From Terebella lapidaria (Eukaryota > Annelida > Polychaeta > Terebellida > Terebellidae): a DNA stretch of 64,000 nucleotides. The stretch's first letter is position 1. Each line of letters starts with the position of its first letter. Made by a program: the position numbers and the translations under genes. A model generated the notes under the pieces. The model was not told the DNA's origin. It worked only from the letters and a program-made list of their open reading frames with translations, and did not search any database. Where the stretch lies: assembly GCA_949152475.1 (NCBI GenBank), contig OX424570.1:5444181-5508180 (forward strand). The letters run 5' to 3'. Shown here one piece after another: positions 34,801 to 43,010 of the stretch.

Positions 34801-37726
34801 GCGGCCATTTTTGACGAAAAATTGCCAATTTTGGACTTTAATGACCATTTTCTCAAAAACTGTCTGATCAGTATTGAGATTTTTGTTTTAAAACATTCCC
34901 CTCATGTACCTCTATGATGTGTATAAGTTTCGTTGTCCTTGAATTGCCGGTCCGTATGTGGCGGCCATTTTGATTTTTTGACTGGTCGCCGAAAAAAATT
35001 TTTTTCGTCCCAAATCAAGTCACTATTTGTTTTGAGCCATTTCCAGCAAAAAAAAATTTCATATATTGCGGTTGAGTGGTGACCTTGAATTTGACCTTCA
35101 ATGACCTTGGAAGGTTGAAACGAAATCAAGTCATTATTCGTTTTGAGTCATTTCTAATAAAAAAAATTGGCCATTGAACAATTTGTGGGACTTCACCCAA
35201 TTTTTCCTTCATAATAGGAACTTTGCCGGGTAAACTCCTGGAACACTTCAAGGTAGAGCCTAAGTATTGGCACATTCAAATGGGAAATCATATATTGCAG
35301 TTTGAATGGTGACATTGAATATGACCTTGAATGACCTTGGAAGGTCAAAATGACCTTCTTTCTCAAAACCTATTCAGGCAATTTTCCTCAAGTTGCATAA
35401 GATTCTACCTTTGTGATGTGTACCTTTGTGATGTGTAAAAGTTTTGTTGCTTTTGAATCAACAATCTGTGAATAAAAAAATCTTTTAAGATGTAACTTGA
35501 TTCTGTATTATAGTCCATACAGAAAATGTGTTTCCAGCAACATTTTATGAACATGTTTTGACAATAGAGTTTGAGATCAGTGTACATGTAACAATTTATA
35601 TATCGGAAAATCAATATTCTGCATTGCTCATGATTGCCGGTAAGCTACAGCACCCTTGGTGCTATGTTTCTGAACATTATACTTTTGTCAGTACACCACG
35701 ATGAAGACCTTTATCATGAAAATGATAAAGGAGTTTTAATAGAAAGCAGTGCAGGACCAATCACTTTCTATGAAAATGAGTTTTAATAGAAAGCAGTGCA
35801 GGATCAATCATCTACAGCATGAATTATGAGAGTGATTCAATGCGAAAACATATGAATCTCAAGAAGCAAATTTTAATTTTTTATGTAACTAAAACAAGCA
35901 ATCACAAAGCTGAGCCTGTGAAGGGGGAAGTCTACATTTGTATAAAATGATGAGTGTACATATGTTGTACATATTTAATTCACCACATATTAATGCTTTC
36001 TCTTCAGATTGGTTGTACTATTTGAGGATTGTGTTCGTAAGATTGAACTTCATCTACGTTACATAAAACTCAAGGTAAATAATAATTCAGTTTTCATGTT
36101 TGACAAGTACATGACATATACTCGGTAAGATTGTTTCATTTGCACCTGCTCTTCCTCCTCATGTCCATATGGTCTAATAGAACGTGTTGTTGATAACTGA
36201 GATGAATGCTTTAACACAAGCATAGTAAGCAGTTACCTGGTACATGTATGTCTACTGAACAAGTGTTGTAGATGTAAGCAGTCACCTGCACTAACTTACT
36301 GATGATTGATCCTTGGCAGAAATTGCTGCTGATGAAGGAGTTTGAGATGAATTCCATTGACAAGAAAATCAAGCGCCTCCATCAGGTGGAAAAAGTTACA
36401 AATCCTCGCAGACTGAGTATCGTCACCAGCGCCAGCTGCCCGATGCTGTTGGATGACCATTGGAGTCTGTTGCCACAGTCCGCACCCCCGACCACCGTAT
36501 CCTTGGATGGGAGGTCTGAAGTTGACAAAGCCCCAGCCACTGAAACCATCGCCATGTCACCTCAGAAGGGCAGCAGTCTGTCTCGAGTCCCTTCCTTCCC
36601 TCACCTGAGTGCAAATCTGACTGTGATGCCTATGCCAGAAAATAATGAAGCTCTGGAGAAGAATCAGTTATCAGCATCAGTAACACACCTTGACATTTCA
36701 CAGTCAGGGTCTGGGACTGAGGACTACTACAGTCTCCCACACCAAGGCAAGGAAAACTCGCCAAACTCTCTCCGGCTGCCATCTCGCCCAAAGGTTCTCA
36801 GGTTGTCATCGTATCGCCAGCACAGCTCCGCGGCATCCCCCATCTCCCAAGCAACCACTGAAAAGCGTCTGTGGTCACGTGCCAGCACACGCTCGTTGTC
36901 GTTTCATGTGTCCTCTCGACAGTCCATGTCGCCTGCTCGGTGTCAATCATATACTAAGAGCTCAAACTTTGTACTTACCGAGAGCAACTGTCTGCAGCTT
37001 GCTGAGCCCAGACTGTTACGTTTCCGTGGACAGAACCTTGATCTGTGCTCTCCAGAGTCAGAGATGATTAACCAAGTGGCAGTTCATGGCCTATCTTATC
37101 CACAGTCCAACCAAATACTCAGACCCGACCCTCTCAATTCTGAAGAATGTGAACATTCTGGAGTGGGGTCTAGACTGAGGCCGAGTCAGCCTGCCTCATA
37201 CGGCAACACGACCTCAGGAAGTCAGCCAATCAAATCTGCGCATGAACACAGCTTGGTAATACCCAAATTGGTATATAATGTACATGACTGTCAGGTACCA
37301 AAGACCTCTCCAAGGCATCAGGCTTCTACACGTCACACAGACGCAGACAACAAAACCACACAAGCCTACCCACAGCAGTCACATGACACAGAAGACCATC
37401 CTCACAGCCCCAGGAATATTGGTCCTGCCTTTAACTCACCTCATCAAACATGTGACCTTGCAGTAACCATTGACAACCCAACACGGTTCTCCACCACCTC
37501 CACAGAGAGCTCCACTAGCAGTGGTTTCTACGAGGACCCATTCAGTCCCTCCCTCAGGGATGCATCAGAGTTCCCTTTTGTGACCCGCCCAGCTGAGACG
37601 CCAGTACTTTCTTCACTGAAGAGGGTCACGAGACGAGCTCTGATGTACTCGCGCCACAAAGATATTGTCACTGAAAAGCTCCCACCCATGCATATTAATG
37701 AAGAGGACAATGTCACCAGGCTGTAG
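20808..37726 (+). CDS. TAMALIN: Tamalin (GRASP)/CYTIP-like PDZ scaffold protein, six exons
   Basis: Exons: 20808-20924 (coding part), 27970-28119, 28946-29048, 33001-33094, 36008-36074, 36320-37726. Phases join cleanly and give ~645 aa. The class I PDZ domain spans ~72-161 with ligand loop W84-G85-F86-T87 and His140 at the first position of the second helix, which favours Ser/Thr at ligand position -2. A conserved helix follows (RKIELHLRYIKLK, ~165-200), the part that binds cytohesins in vertebrate relatives. The tail (~200-645) is Ser/Pro-rich, and the last residues VTRL form a class I PDZ ligand. Vertebrate tamalin links group I metabotropic glutamate receptors to cytohesin/Arf trafficking; CYTIP does a related job at leukocyte integrins. 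At 645 aa this is longer than the vertebrate proteins (about 360-400), mostly in the tail. Family call is firm; orthology to one vertebrate paralogue is not claimed. A possible poly(A) signal ATTAAA lies at 38050-38055. Confidence 0.87.
21081..21163 (+). repeat. GTTACCGG-family left end, cut by another element
   Basis: TTAGGTTACCGGACC, TACGGTCCGATAACCTATTG, GGCATGGCGTTGTGTCCGTC: the typical 5' end, broken after ~80 bp where the TTAGCTCACCGG element begins. Confidence 0.7.
21164..22173 (+). mobile_element. Hairpin-family B element, copy 1 (~1.0 kb)
   Basis: Begins TTAGCTCACCGGCCCTTTGG and ends GGAAGCTACAGCATCCTTGG TGCT. Near the start it has GTCC-rich CGTCCGTCCGTC; inside it has CATTTTCTCAAAAACTG and TGTACCTCTATGATGTGTAT. 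Same length and order as copy 2 at 34613-35666. No long frame, so non-autonomous. The terminal hairpins recall Helitron-like ends, but this is inferred. Confidence 0.75.
22174..23035 (+). repeat. Satellite fragments, family C tail and GA microsatellite
   Basis: 22195-22390 holds 134-bp satellite fragments (GAATCAATTGTGG, TCGTGACCTTGAATA). 22386-22470 is a family C tail (GATCGGTCCGATCACTTATT, CCGGTAAGCTACAGGTCCCT). 22488-22550 shares a CAGCGGTCGTCAGCGACCAG motif with 46321-46380. 22811-22860 is a (GA)n run. Confidence 0.65.
23036..25460. repeat. 35-bp minisatellite, ~69 units
   Basis: The unit starts AGGATACAGCACTGAGGAAG and ends GTTTTGTATATGTCC. Variants: GAAGG/GAGGG/GAATG, CAGCACTG/CAGTAGTG/CAGTACTG, TATATG/TATATA/TATTTG/TAAATG. 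All three minus-strand frames stay open for 724-845 codons because no stop occurs in any phase of the unit; these are not proteins. A rare variant run (TATTTGTCCAGGATATAGCA) recurs exactly 700 bp apart (23711 and 24411), i.e. a 20-unit higher-order duplication. Confidence 0.95.
25461..26984. other. Intron 1 middle, short AT-rich repeats
   Basis: 25850-26110 is a degenerate series of TATGCTATAGTTATCAGGTC-like short repeats (TAGGTATGCTATA, ATCAGGTCATA). The rest is unique. No exon recognised. Confidence 0.5.
26985..27770 (+). repeat. 134-bp satellite block plus family C tail, plus orientation
   Basis: About five units with GACATATAGGAAATGATATA, TGCTGAATATTCT, TGACCTTGAATTTGACCTTT and GGCTAATATCTCGCTTATTA, ending in the family C tail (GACCATCGGTCCAATCACCT, CCGGTAAGCTACAGGTCCCT TGGGCC). 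The inverted counterpart is at 31164-31690. Confidence 0.8.
27970..28119 (+). CDS. TAMALIN: Exon 2: start of the PDZ domain
   Basis: 50 codons, phase 0 at both ends, acceptor TTTCATACAG and donor ATACAG|GTCTGT. Encodes RVHMYRPTLGEELEIV through NRNRRTLVLTKD and WGFTIQ, i.e. the first strand and ligand-binding loop of the PDZ domain. The last ~17 bases were copied into the minisatellite that follows. Confidence 0.85.
28104..28830 (+). repeat. 26-bp minisatellite seeded by the exon 2 splice donor
   Basis: The unit is GGGCTTTATGATACAG then GTCTGTCATA, ~27 copies. It equals the last codons of exon 2 (GGCTTCACGATACAG) plus the intron start (GTCTGTCAT). A longer 35-base unit with CATCATGGTCATAG occurs at 28120, ~28595 and ~28705. 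The unit carries TAG where exon 2 has TGG, so read in the exon frame each copy is stop-G-F-(M/T)-I-Q. It makes up nearly all of intron 2 (28120-28945). Confidence 0.92.
28946..29048 (+). CDS. TAMALIN: Exon 3: PDZ domain, middle
   Basis: 103 bp, phase 0 in and phase 1 out. Acceptor GTTGGTTTCAG, donor GAAAG|GTAAAT. Encodes SYGIQHEIASDVEDLTFVDY and VDIEGPAFHAGMRK; the GPAFHAGMRKGD stretch is the typical PDZ second-half motif and the SYGIQH text parallels TYGLHH of vertebrate tamalin. Confidence 0.88.
29240..31015 (+). repeat. Family D element: head repeats then ~147-bp satellite
   Basis: 29260-29830 has two to three copies of the head (GATAACTTTAGATTGCCC, GAGCCGGCTCCGAGGTTC). 29840-31015 has about seven satellite units with GATATCTCGGAAACGGTGCG. 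An interposed head copy at 29935-30160 shows the head and core are themselves reshuffled. Confidence 0.8.
31164..31690 (-). repeat. Family C tail plus 134-bp satellite, minus orientation
   Basis: AGGCCCAAGGGACCTGTAGC TTACCGGCTAGCC, then ~3.5 satellite units in inverse orientation (AGCGAGATATTAGC, GAGGTCAAAGGTCAAATTCA). Inverted match to 26985-27770. Confidence 0.8.
31691..32980 (+). repeat. Old dispersed repeat pieces with GTTACCGG-type and D-type tails
   Basis: Blocks with GCCCAGATTTGCCTCTA-like text, TTGCATTATGAACATATAGG and GATGACCTTGATTGGTAAAT appear twice (31780-32290, 32310-32700), each ending in TCCGGTAACCTATC..AGCCCTTGGGCTAA or a near copy. 32945-32979 is a family D tail. Confidence 0.6.
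33001..33094 (+). CDS. TAMALIN: Exon 4: PDZ domain, second helix
   Basis: 94 bp, phase 1 in and phase 2 out. Acceptor GTTTTTGCTTGCAG, donor ATGAG|GTCAGC. Encodes GDIILSVNGVSTDAINHRSL then VNIIKSHHNSM. His140 (in NHRSLV) sits where class I PDZ domains have the His that contacts Ser/Thr at ligand position -2. Confidence 0.88.
33095..36007 (+). other. Intron 4 with poly-C run and a family B element
   Basis: A 24-base poly-C at 33683-33706, unique sequence around 33250-34250 including several TCGATAN spacer-like words (33310-33470), then the 1-kb family B element. The minus-strand 186-codon frame 34296-34856 overlaps the family B element and satellite text and is not a gene. Confidence 0.55.
34613..35666 (+). 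mobile_element. Hairpin-family B element, copy 2 (~1.05 kb)
   Basis: Begins TTAGCTTACCGGGCCTTTGG and ends CCGGTAAGCTACAGCACCCT TGGTGCT. Collinear with 21164-22173. In place of the long GTCC microsatellite it has CGTCCGTCGTCCGTCCGG. Confidence 0.78.
36008..36074 (+). CDS. TAMALIN: Exon 5: end of PDZ domain and start of helix
   Basis: 67 bp, phase 2 in and phase 0 out. Acceptor TTTCTCTTCAG, donor CTCAAG|GTAAAT. Encodes (R)LVVLFEDCVRKIELHLRYIK LK, matching the vertebrate pattern RKxELxxRLxYLK that follows the PDZ domain. Confidence 0.85.
36320..37726 (+). CDS. TAMALIN: Exon 6: helix end, Ser-rich tail and C-terminal PDZ ligand
   Basis: 1,407 bp with stop TAG at 37724-37726; acceptor ATCCTTGGCAG. 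468 codons begin KLLLMKEFEMNSIDKKIKRL. The tail is rich in Ser, Pro, His and Gln with no other domain seen. The last ~40 residues have a basic stretch (RVTRRALMYSRHK), an acidic stretch (NEEDN) and end VTRL. The order basic, acidic, PDZ ligand is also seen at the end of vertebrate tamalin. GC content rises sharply over the flanking introns. Confidence 0.9.
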   Translation, partial: KLLLMKEFEMNSIDKKIKRLHQVEKVTNPRRLSIVTSASCPMLLDDHWSLLPQSAPPTTVSLDGRSEVDKAPATETIAMSPQKGSSLSRVPSFPHLSANLTVMPMPENNEALEKNQLSASVTHLDISQSGSGTEDYYSLPHQGKENSPNSLRLPSRPKVLRLSSYRQHSSAASPISQATTEKRLWSRASTRSLSFHVSSRQSMSPARCQSYTKSSNFVLTESNCLQLAEPRLLRFRGQNLDLCSPESEMINQVAVHGLSYPQSNQILRPDPLNSEECEHSGVGSRLRPSQPASYGNTTSGSQPIKSAHEHSLVIPKLVYNVHDCQVPKTSPRHQASTRHTDADNKTTQAYPQQSHDTEDHPHSPRNIGPAFNSPHQTCDLAVTIDNPTRFSTTSTESSTSSGFYEDPFSPSLRDASEFPFVTRPAETPVLSSLKRVTRRALMYSRHKDIVTEKLPPMHINEEDNVTRL

Positions 37727-37811
37727 TACTCCTGCATATGTTTTGACTGTTGTTCTCGTCAATATGAAGACTGAGTATTTCTTGTGTTCTGATAATCATT
37801 TGTGTTCAGGG

Positions 37812-37932
37812 GGTTATTTCACAAAGAATCTAAATCAACTTCAGCTGACTAAAATAGGATTTAGCTTATTATTTACCATGCTAAATGCCCAACTTAGTCG
37901 GCTAAAGTAGATTCAGATTCTTTGTGAAATAG
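37812..37932. repeat. Foldback element in the likely 3' UTR
   Basis: TTATTTCACAAAGAATCT (from 37813) pairs with AGATTCTTTGTGAAATA (to 37931), and TCAGCTGACTAAA with TCGGCTAAAGT. It lies ~85 bp after the stop codon and before the possible ATTAAA signal at 38050, so it may sit in the mature mRNA as a hairpin. Confidence 0.6.
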
Positions 37933-38096
37933 GGCCTTGATAATCTTTCTGTAATACACAAAATGTATTCTTTGGTTGCATGATGTGAAGTATATTGGTG
38001 CTATTTAACTCATACTCTGCAGAATTTATTCCTCGTTATTAGTATTATCATTAAACATCCCGATTAAAAATCGGAAAACCTTATATTTTTGTCTGG

Positions 38097-38595
38097 TTAG
38101 CTTACCGGCCCTTTGGGCAAAGTTAACCAGACATATAGGAAATGATATATGCTGAATATTCTCATGACCTTGAATCTGACCTCTGACCTCATTTCCAAGG
38201 TCAAAGCACAAAATGGCTAATATCTCGCTTATTTTCGACTTTGCAGCTTAGGAATCAATTGTGGACATTATAGGAAATGATATATGCCGAATATTCTGAT
38301 GACTTTGAATTTGACCTTTGACCTTTTTTTCAAGGTCATCCCACAAAATGGGTAATATCTCGCTTATCATCGACTTTACAGCATCCGAATCAATTGTGGA
38401 CATATAGGAAATGATATATGCTGAATATATTTGTGACCTTGAATTTGACTTTTGACCTCATTTGCAAGGTCACAAGACAAAATGGCTAATATCTCGCTTC
38501 TTATTGACTTTATAGCTTAAGAATCAATTATGAACATATAGGGAATGATATATACAGATTATTCTCGTGACATTGAATTTGACCTTTGAGCTAAT
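38097..38595 (+). repeat. Family B end fragment and 134-bp satellite block
   Basis: TTAGCTTACCGGCCCTTTGG followed by about 3.5 units of the 134-bp satellite in plus orientation. Confidence 0.75.
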
Positions 38596-38626
38596 TAAGG
38601 CTTGCCTTTATGGTTCTGTCAAAATT

Positions 38627-39913
38627 TTAGGTTACCGGACCTTTGGTCCGATAACCTATTGGCATGGCGATGCGTCCGTCGTCCGTCCGTCCGTCCGTCC
38701 GTCCGTCTAGCCGCCCATCCGGGCATACCAGAAGGGTTTACGGGGATTTCTTAGGGGGAATAAAGCTGAAAACGCCCCACAACCACAGTTTATGCCAAAA
38801 GTGCGGTCTTATGGGGATTTTTTCAGGACTTTCGGGGAAAGTTAAGATAGGAAATTTAACATTGGGTCTGCCCGTAACGCCCATCCGTTCGCACGTCCGT
38901 CTAGCCGACCATCCATCCGTCCGTCCGGCGTTAACATTTTTATCTTTAAAGTTTACGATCGAATCTTTCTGAAATTTTGCACAAAAATGCCTAAAAATAT
39001 TTTGAGGAGGTGTTCTTTTTATTTTCACATTTTTTCAAAATGGCGGCTGTTTTTGTCAAAAAACGTTCAATTTTGGACTTTGACGGCCATTTTCTCAAAA
39101 ACTGTCTGATCAGTTTTTAGTTTTTGGTTTCAAAAGATTCCCCTCATATACCTCTGTGATATGTATAGGTTTGGTTGGTCTTGAATTCGCTGATCTTCGT
39201 GTGGCGGCCATTTTGAAGTTTTGGCTGGTCGGCGAAAAATTTTTTCACCCCAAATCGCATTACTATCCATTTTGGGCCATTTCTAGACAAAAAATTTTTT
39301 TCACCCTTTGAAAAAAATTTTGGACTTTTTTCCTTCATAATGGGAGCTGTCAGGACTGTACTCATAAAACACTTGAAGATACAGCTTAGAAATTGGCACT
39401 TCCAAATGGGAAGTCATATATGGCGACTTGTGTGGTGACCTTGAATTTGACCTTCGATGAAATTGAAAGGTCGAAACAGCCATTTTGGGATCAAAAAATG
39501 CCCAGATTTGCCTCTATGGATGACATGTTTGCAGATAGAGCTTATTCTTGCATTATGAACATATAGGAAGACATATATGGCACACTAATGATGACCTTGA
39601 ACTTGACATCGGATGACCTTGAGTGCCAAATGTCTGACTTGGAATGTGTAAATTGACCTGAGCGGCCTGAACGATTCCACCCAGATATATCTTTGTATTA
39701 TGAACATATAGAATATCAAATGCTGCACACATACATGCATAATATAATGTAATGGTGACATCGAAGTTCACACGGATGACCTTGATTGGTAGATCTCAAG
39801 GTCATATGTTCACACTGTGAACCTTGATTGGTAAATCTCAAGGTCTGTTACCTGCCAATGCTGCCATGGCCAAACCAAAATTGTCCGGTAACCTATCTTA
39901 GCCTTTGCGCTAA
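38627..39913 (+). mobile_element. GTTACCGG-family element (~1.29 kb)
   Basis: Starts TTAGGTTACCGGACCTTTGG, has (CGTC/GTCC)n near the start, an internal block CGATCGAATCTTTCTGAAAT TTTGCACAAAAATGCC, and ends GTCCGGTAACCTATCTTAGC CTTTGCGCTAA. Its middle differs from other copies: it has family-B-like text (TTCCTTCATAATGGGAGCTG) rather than the 134-bp array, so it is a mosaic. Confidence 0.75.
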
Positions 39914-39924
39914 TTTTTGGTTTC

Positions 39925-41745
39925 AGCACGATAACTTCAGTTTGCCTTGATGTATCTTCGCCAAATTTTCACTGCTGGTCAGAAATGTTATATAGAAAAA
40001 GCCTATTGTTTTTGAGCCGGCTCCGGGGTCCGTGAGGATGAAATCAATGTTTCTGGTTTCCGCACAATAACTCAAAAAGTATTATGGCAATGACTGTGGA
40101 ACTTTGCATGGAGGTTCATATATCACCAGGGAAGAAGCCTTTTGATTTTGAGGCCGATCCGTCAAATGACCTTTGACCTGGGGTTCGAAATAATTTTTGC
40201 TGAGTCATCCTTGAGGCTCTCATGCATATCTCGGAAATGGTGCGTCGTAGAGCGAAACGGACGTTATTTTCAGACTCATCATCCTAGACAAACATGTCTA
40301 AGGGGTAATATGGATGACCTTTGACCTTGACCTTAAATTTTTTCGCTGAGTCGGCATTTTTCGTTTTCGTCGATATCTCGGAAACAGTGCATCGTAGAGC
40401 GAAACGGATGTTATTTTCGGACTTGTCATCCTAGACAAACATGTCTAAGGGATATTATGGATGACCTTTGACCTTGACCTTAATTTTTTTTTGCTGAGTC
40501 AGCATTTTTCATTTTCGTCGAAAACTCAGAAACGGTGTATCCTAGAGCGAAACGGACATTATTTTTTGACTCGTCACCCTAGACAAACATGTCTTATGGG
40601 TATTAGGGATGACCTTTGACCTTGAATTTTTTCGCTGAGTCGGCATTTTTTGTTATCGTCGATATCTCAGAAACGGTGGGTCGTAGAGTGAAACGGACGT
40701 TCTTTTCGGACTCGTCATCCTAGACAAACATGTCTATCGGGTATTAGGGTATTAGGACCTAGGGTTCGAAATAATTTTTGCTGAGTCATCCTTGAGGCTC
40801 TCATGCATATCTCGGAAACGGTGCGTCGTAGAGCGAAACGGATGTTATTTTCAGACTCGTCATCCTAGACAAACATGTCTAAGGGGTATTATGGATGACC
40901 TTTGACCTTGACCTTAAATTTCTTCGCTGAGTCAGCATTTTTCGTTTTCGTCGATATCTCGGAAACAGTGCATCGTGGAGCGAAACGGATGTTATTTTCG
41001 GACTTGTCATCCTAGACAAACATGTCTAAGGGATATTATGGATGACCTTTGACCTTGACCTTAATTTTTTTTTGCTGAGTCAGCATTTTTCATTTTCGTC
41101 GAAAACTCAGAAACGGTGTATCGTAGAGCGAAACGGACGTTATTTTCGGACTCGTCACCCTAGACAAACATGTCTTACGGGTATTAGGGATGACCTTTGA
41201 CCTTGAATTTTTTCGCTGAGTCGGCATTTTTTTGTTATCGTCGATATCTCAGAAACGGTGGGTCGTAGAGTGAAACGGACGTTCTTTTCGGACTCGTCAT
41301 CCTAGACAAACATGTCTATCGGGTATTAGGGTATTAGGACCTAGGGTTCGAAATAATTTTTGCTGAGTCATCCTTGAGGCTCTCATGCATATCTCGGAAA
41401 CGGTGCGTCGTAGAGCGAAACGGACGTTATTTTCAGACTCGTCATCCTAGACAAACATGTCTAAGGGGTATTATGGATGACCTTTGACCTTGACCTTAAA
41501 TTTCTTCGCTGAGTCGGCATTTTTCGTTTTCGTCGATATCTCGGAAACTGTGCATCGTAGAGCGAAACGGACATTATTTTCGGACTCGTCGCCCTAGATA
41601 AACTTAAAGCCTGACCTTGACCTTAATTTTTTTTGTGCTGATTCGGCATTTTTCGCTTTCGTCGATATTTCGGAAACAGTGCGTCATAGAGCGAAACGGA
41701 CATTATTTTCGGACTCGTCATCCTAGACAAACATGTCTATTGAAA
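39925..41745 (+). repeat. Family D element with ~146-bp satellite in 582-bp higher-order units
   Basis: Head at 39925-40200, then three higher-order copies starting at ~40176, ~40757 and ~41339, each with GGTTCGAAATAATTTTTGCT GAGTCATCC and about four satellite units. Copies 2 and 3 are nearly identical, so expansion was recent. Confidence 0.85.
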
Positions 41746-42480
41746 ATCGGGAGGCCTTATGTTTTTGTCTGTTTTTTTTTTTTTTTTTTCTTCCGCCGTT
41801 TGGTTTCCGGATCATAACTCTTGGACGCCCTAATCTATCTTTCCGAAATTTTCACAGCTCATCCGGAATACTTTGCTCCTAACCCCTATCGTTTTTCGTC
41901 GAGATCCGAAATCCAAGATGGCCGCCAGCGGCCATTTTGGAAAAAAAATCGGGCGATTCCTGTCTATGTCATAATTTGATTCAGGCAATTTCCAGGGGAA
42001 AAAAAAAATTTGGGTGTATTTTTTTTTGGGGGGGGGGGGGGGGGGCTTAGAATTTTTCCCTCGCCTGCACCCAGGCAGATGCTGGCTCTCCATGCAGCCA
42101 AATACTTAAAGCCTGGTCAGTCATGCAGTCAATACTGTAACTGAGCCATGCTACTGTATTCACAGACTGCAGCCTGCATGTCGAGCATGAGGCTAGGCTC
42201 TGCCCTGCAGTATATGAGAGCCCTGCTCATTCATGCCTTACAAGATCAGCCACTCTGTCCAGCACACCAATAGGCTCCGCCCCTCTCAGCCAGCCCTGCT
42301 CAGTCATGCCTTACAAGATCAGCCAGTCTGTCTAGCCCAGCAATAGGCTCCGCCCCTCTCAGCCAGCCCTGCTCAGTCATGCCTGACAAGTGATACGGCA
42401 GTAAAGCTAGCATGTCCAACATGACCCTAGGCTCAAATCCATGCATAATCGCCACTCCCCCCTCCAAAGCCTGGTTTACT
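41746..42480. other. Family D head, poly-G run and 73-bp tandem repeat
   Basis: 41770-42000 is a family D-like head (TTCCGCCGTTTGGTTTCCGG). 42028-42045 is an 18-base poly-G. 42221-42366 is two 73-bp units (CCCTGCTCAGTCATGCCTTA; CAATAGGCTCCGCCCCTCTC), each with a GC-box-like CTCCGCCCCTC next to CCAAT/CAAT. No gene. Confidence 0.6.
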
Positions 42481-43010
42481 AGTGTGTGTACAAGGTAAAA
42501 CAATGAACTCCACCTCACAGAAAAAACAATAGTTGGTTAATAAGCCAACACACATGACACAACATGCTTGTGGAATGATTTGCCCTGTCTACATTTATAT
42601 TGTACAAACATGTATTGTTTGAATGTTTTGTTATTCAACTCTATTTCACATGCAATGACCAGATCATCGTTGTTTTAGTTAGCTGGGAAATGTTTGGCTT
42701 TGGTTATAATATGAATGCGAAAAATCTGCTGTATTGTACAAGTTTTGAAATCACAAAATTGGCCAAGATGACACAGCATTCTTTTAGTCACGTATCATTT
42801 TACATTTGACGGGAGCACCTGAAAAATATCACGAACATCCTGGTTAAATATACTAGTACTCTGAATAATATTGGCTGGGTAATTGTCCATTCATTTTGGG
42901 TGGCAAATATCTGGTGGGCCAAGTTGTCAAGATGATAGAAAGCAGTTCTGGTGAGAAACTGTCAGATGAACTCTCATTCATACCCACATACAATGGCCTA
43001 TGTATCCTTT
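42481..43010. other. Intergenic, nothing recognised
   Basis: AT-rich unique sequence with short chance frames only. Confidence 0.5.

Noticed and set aside
34296..34856. 186-codon minus-strand frame
   Set aside because: Overlaps a family B element and satellite sequence; not kept in the other family B copy.
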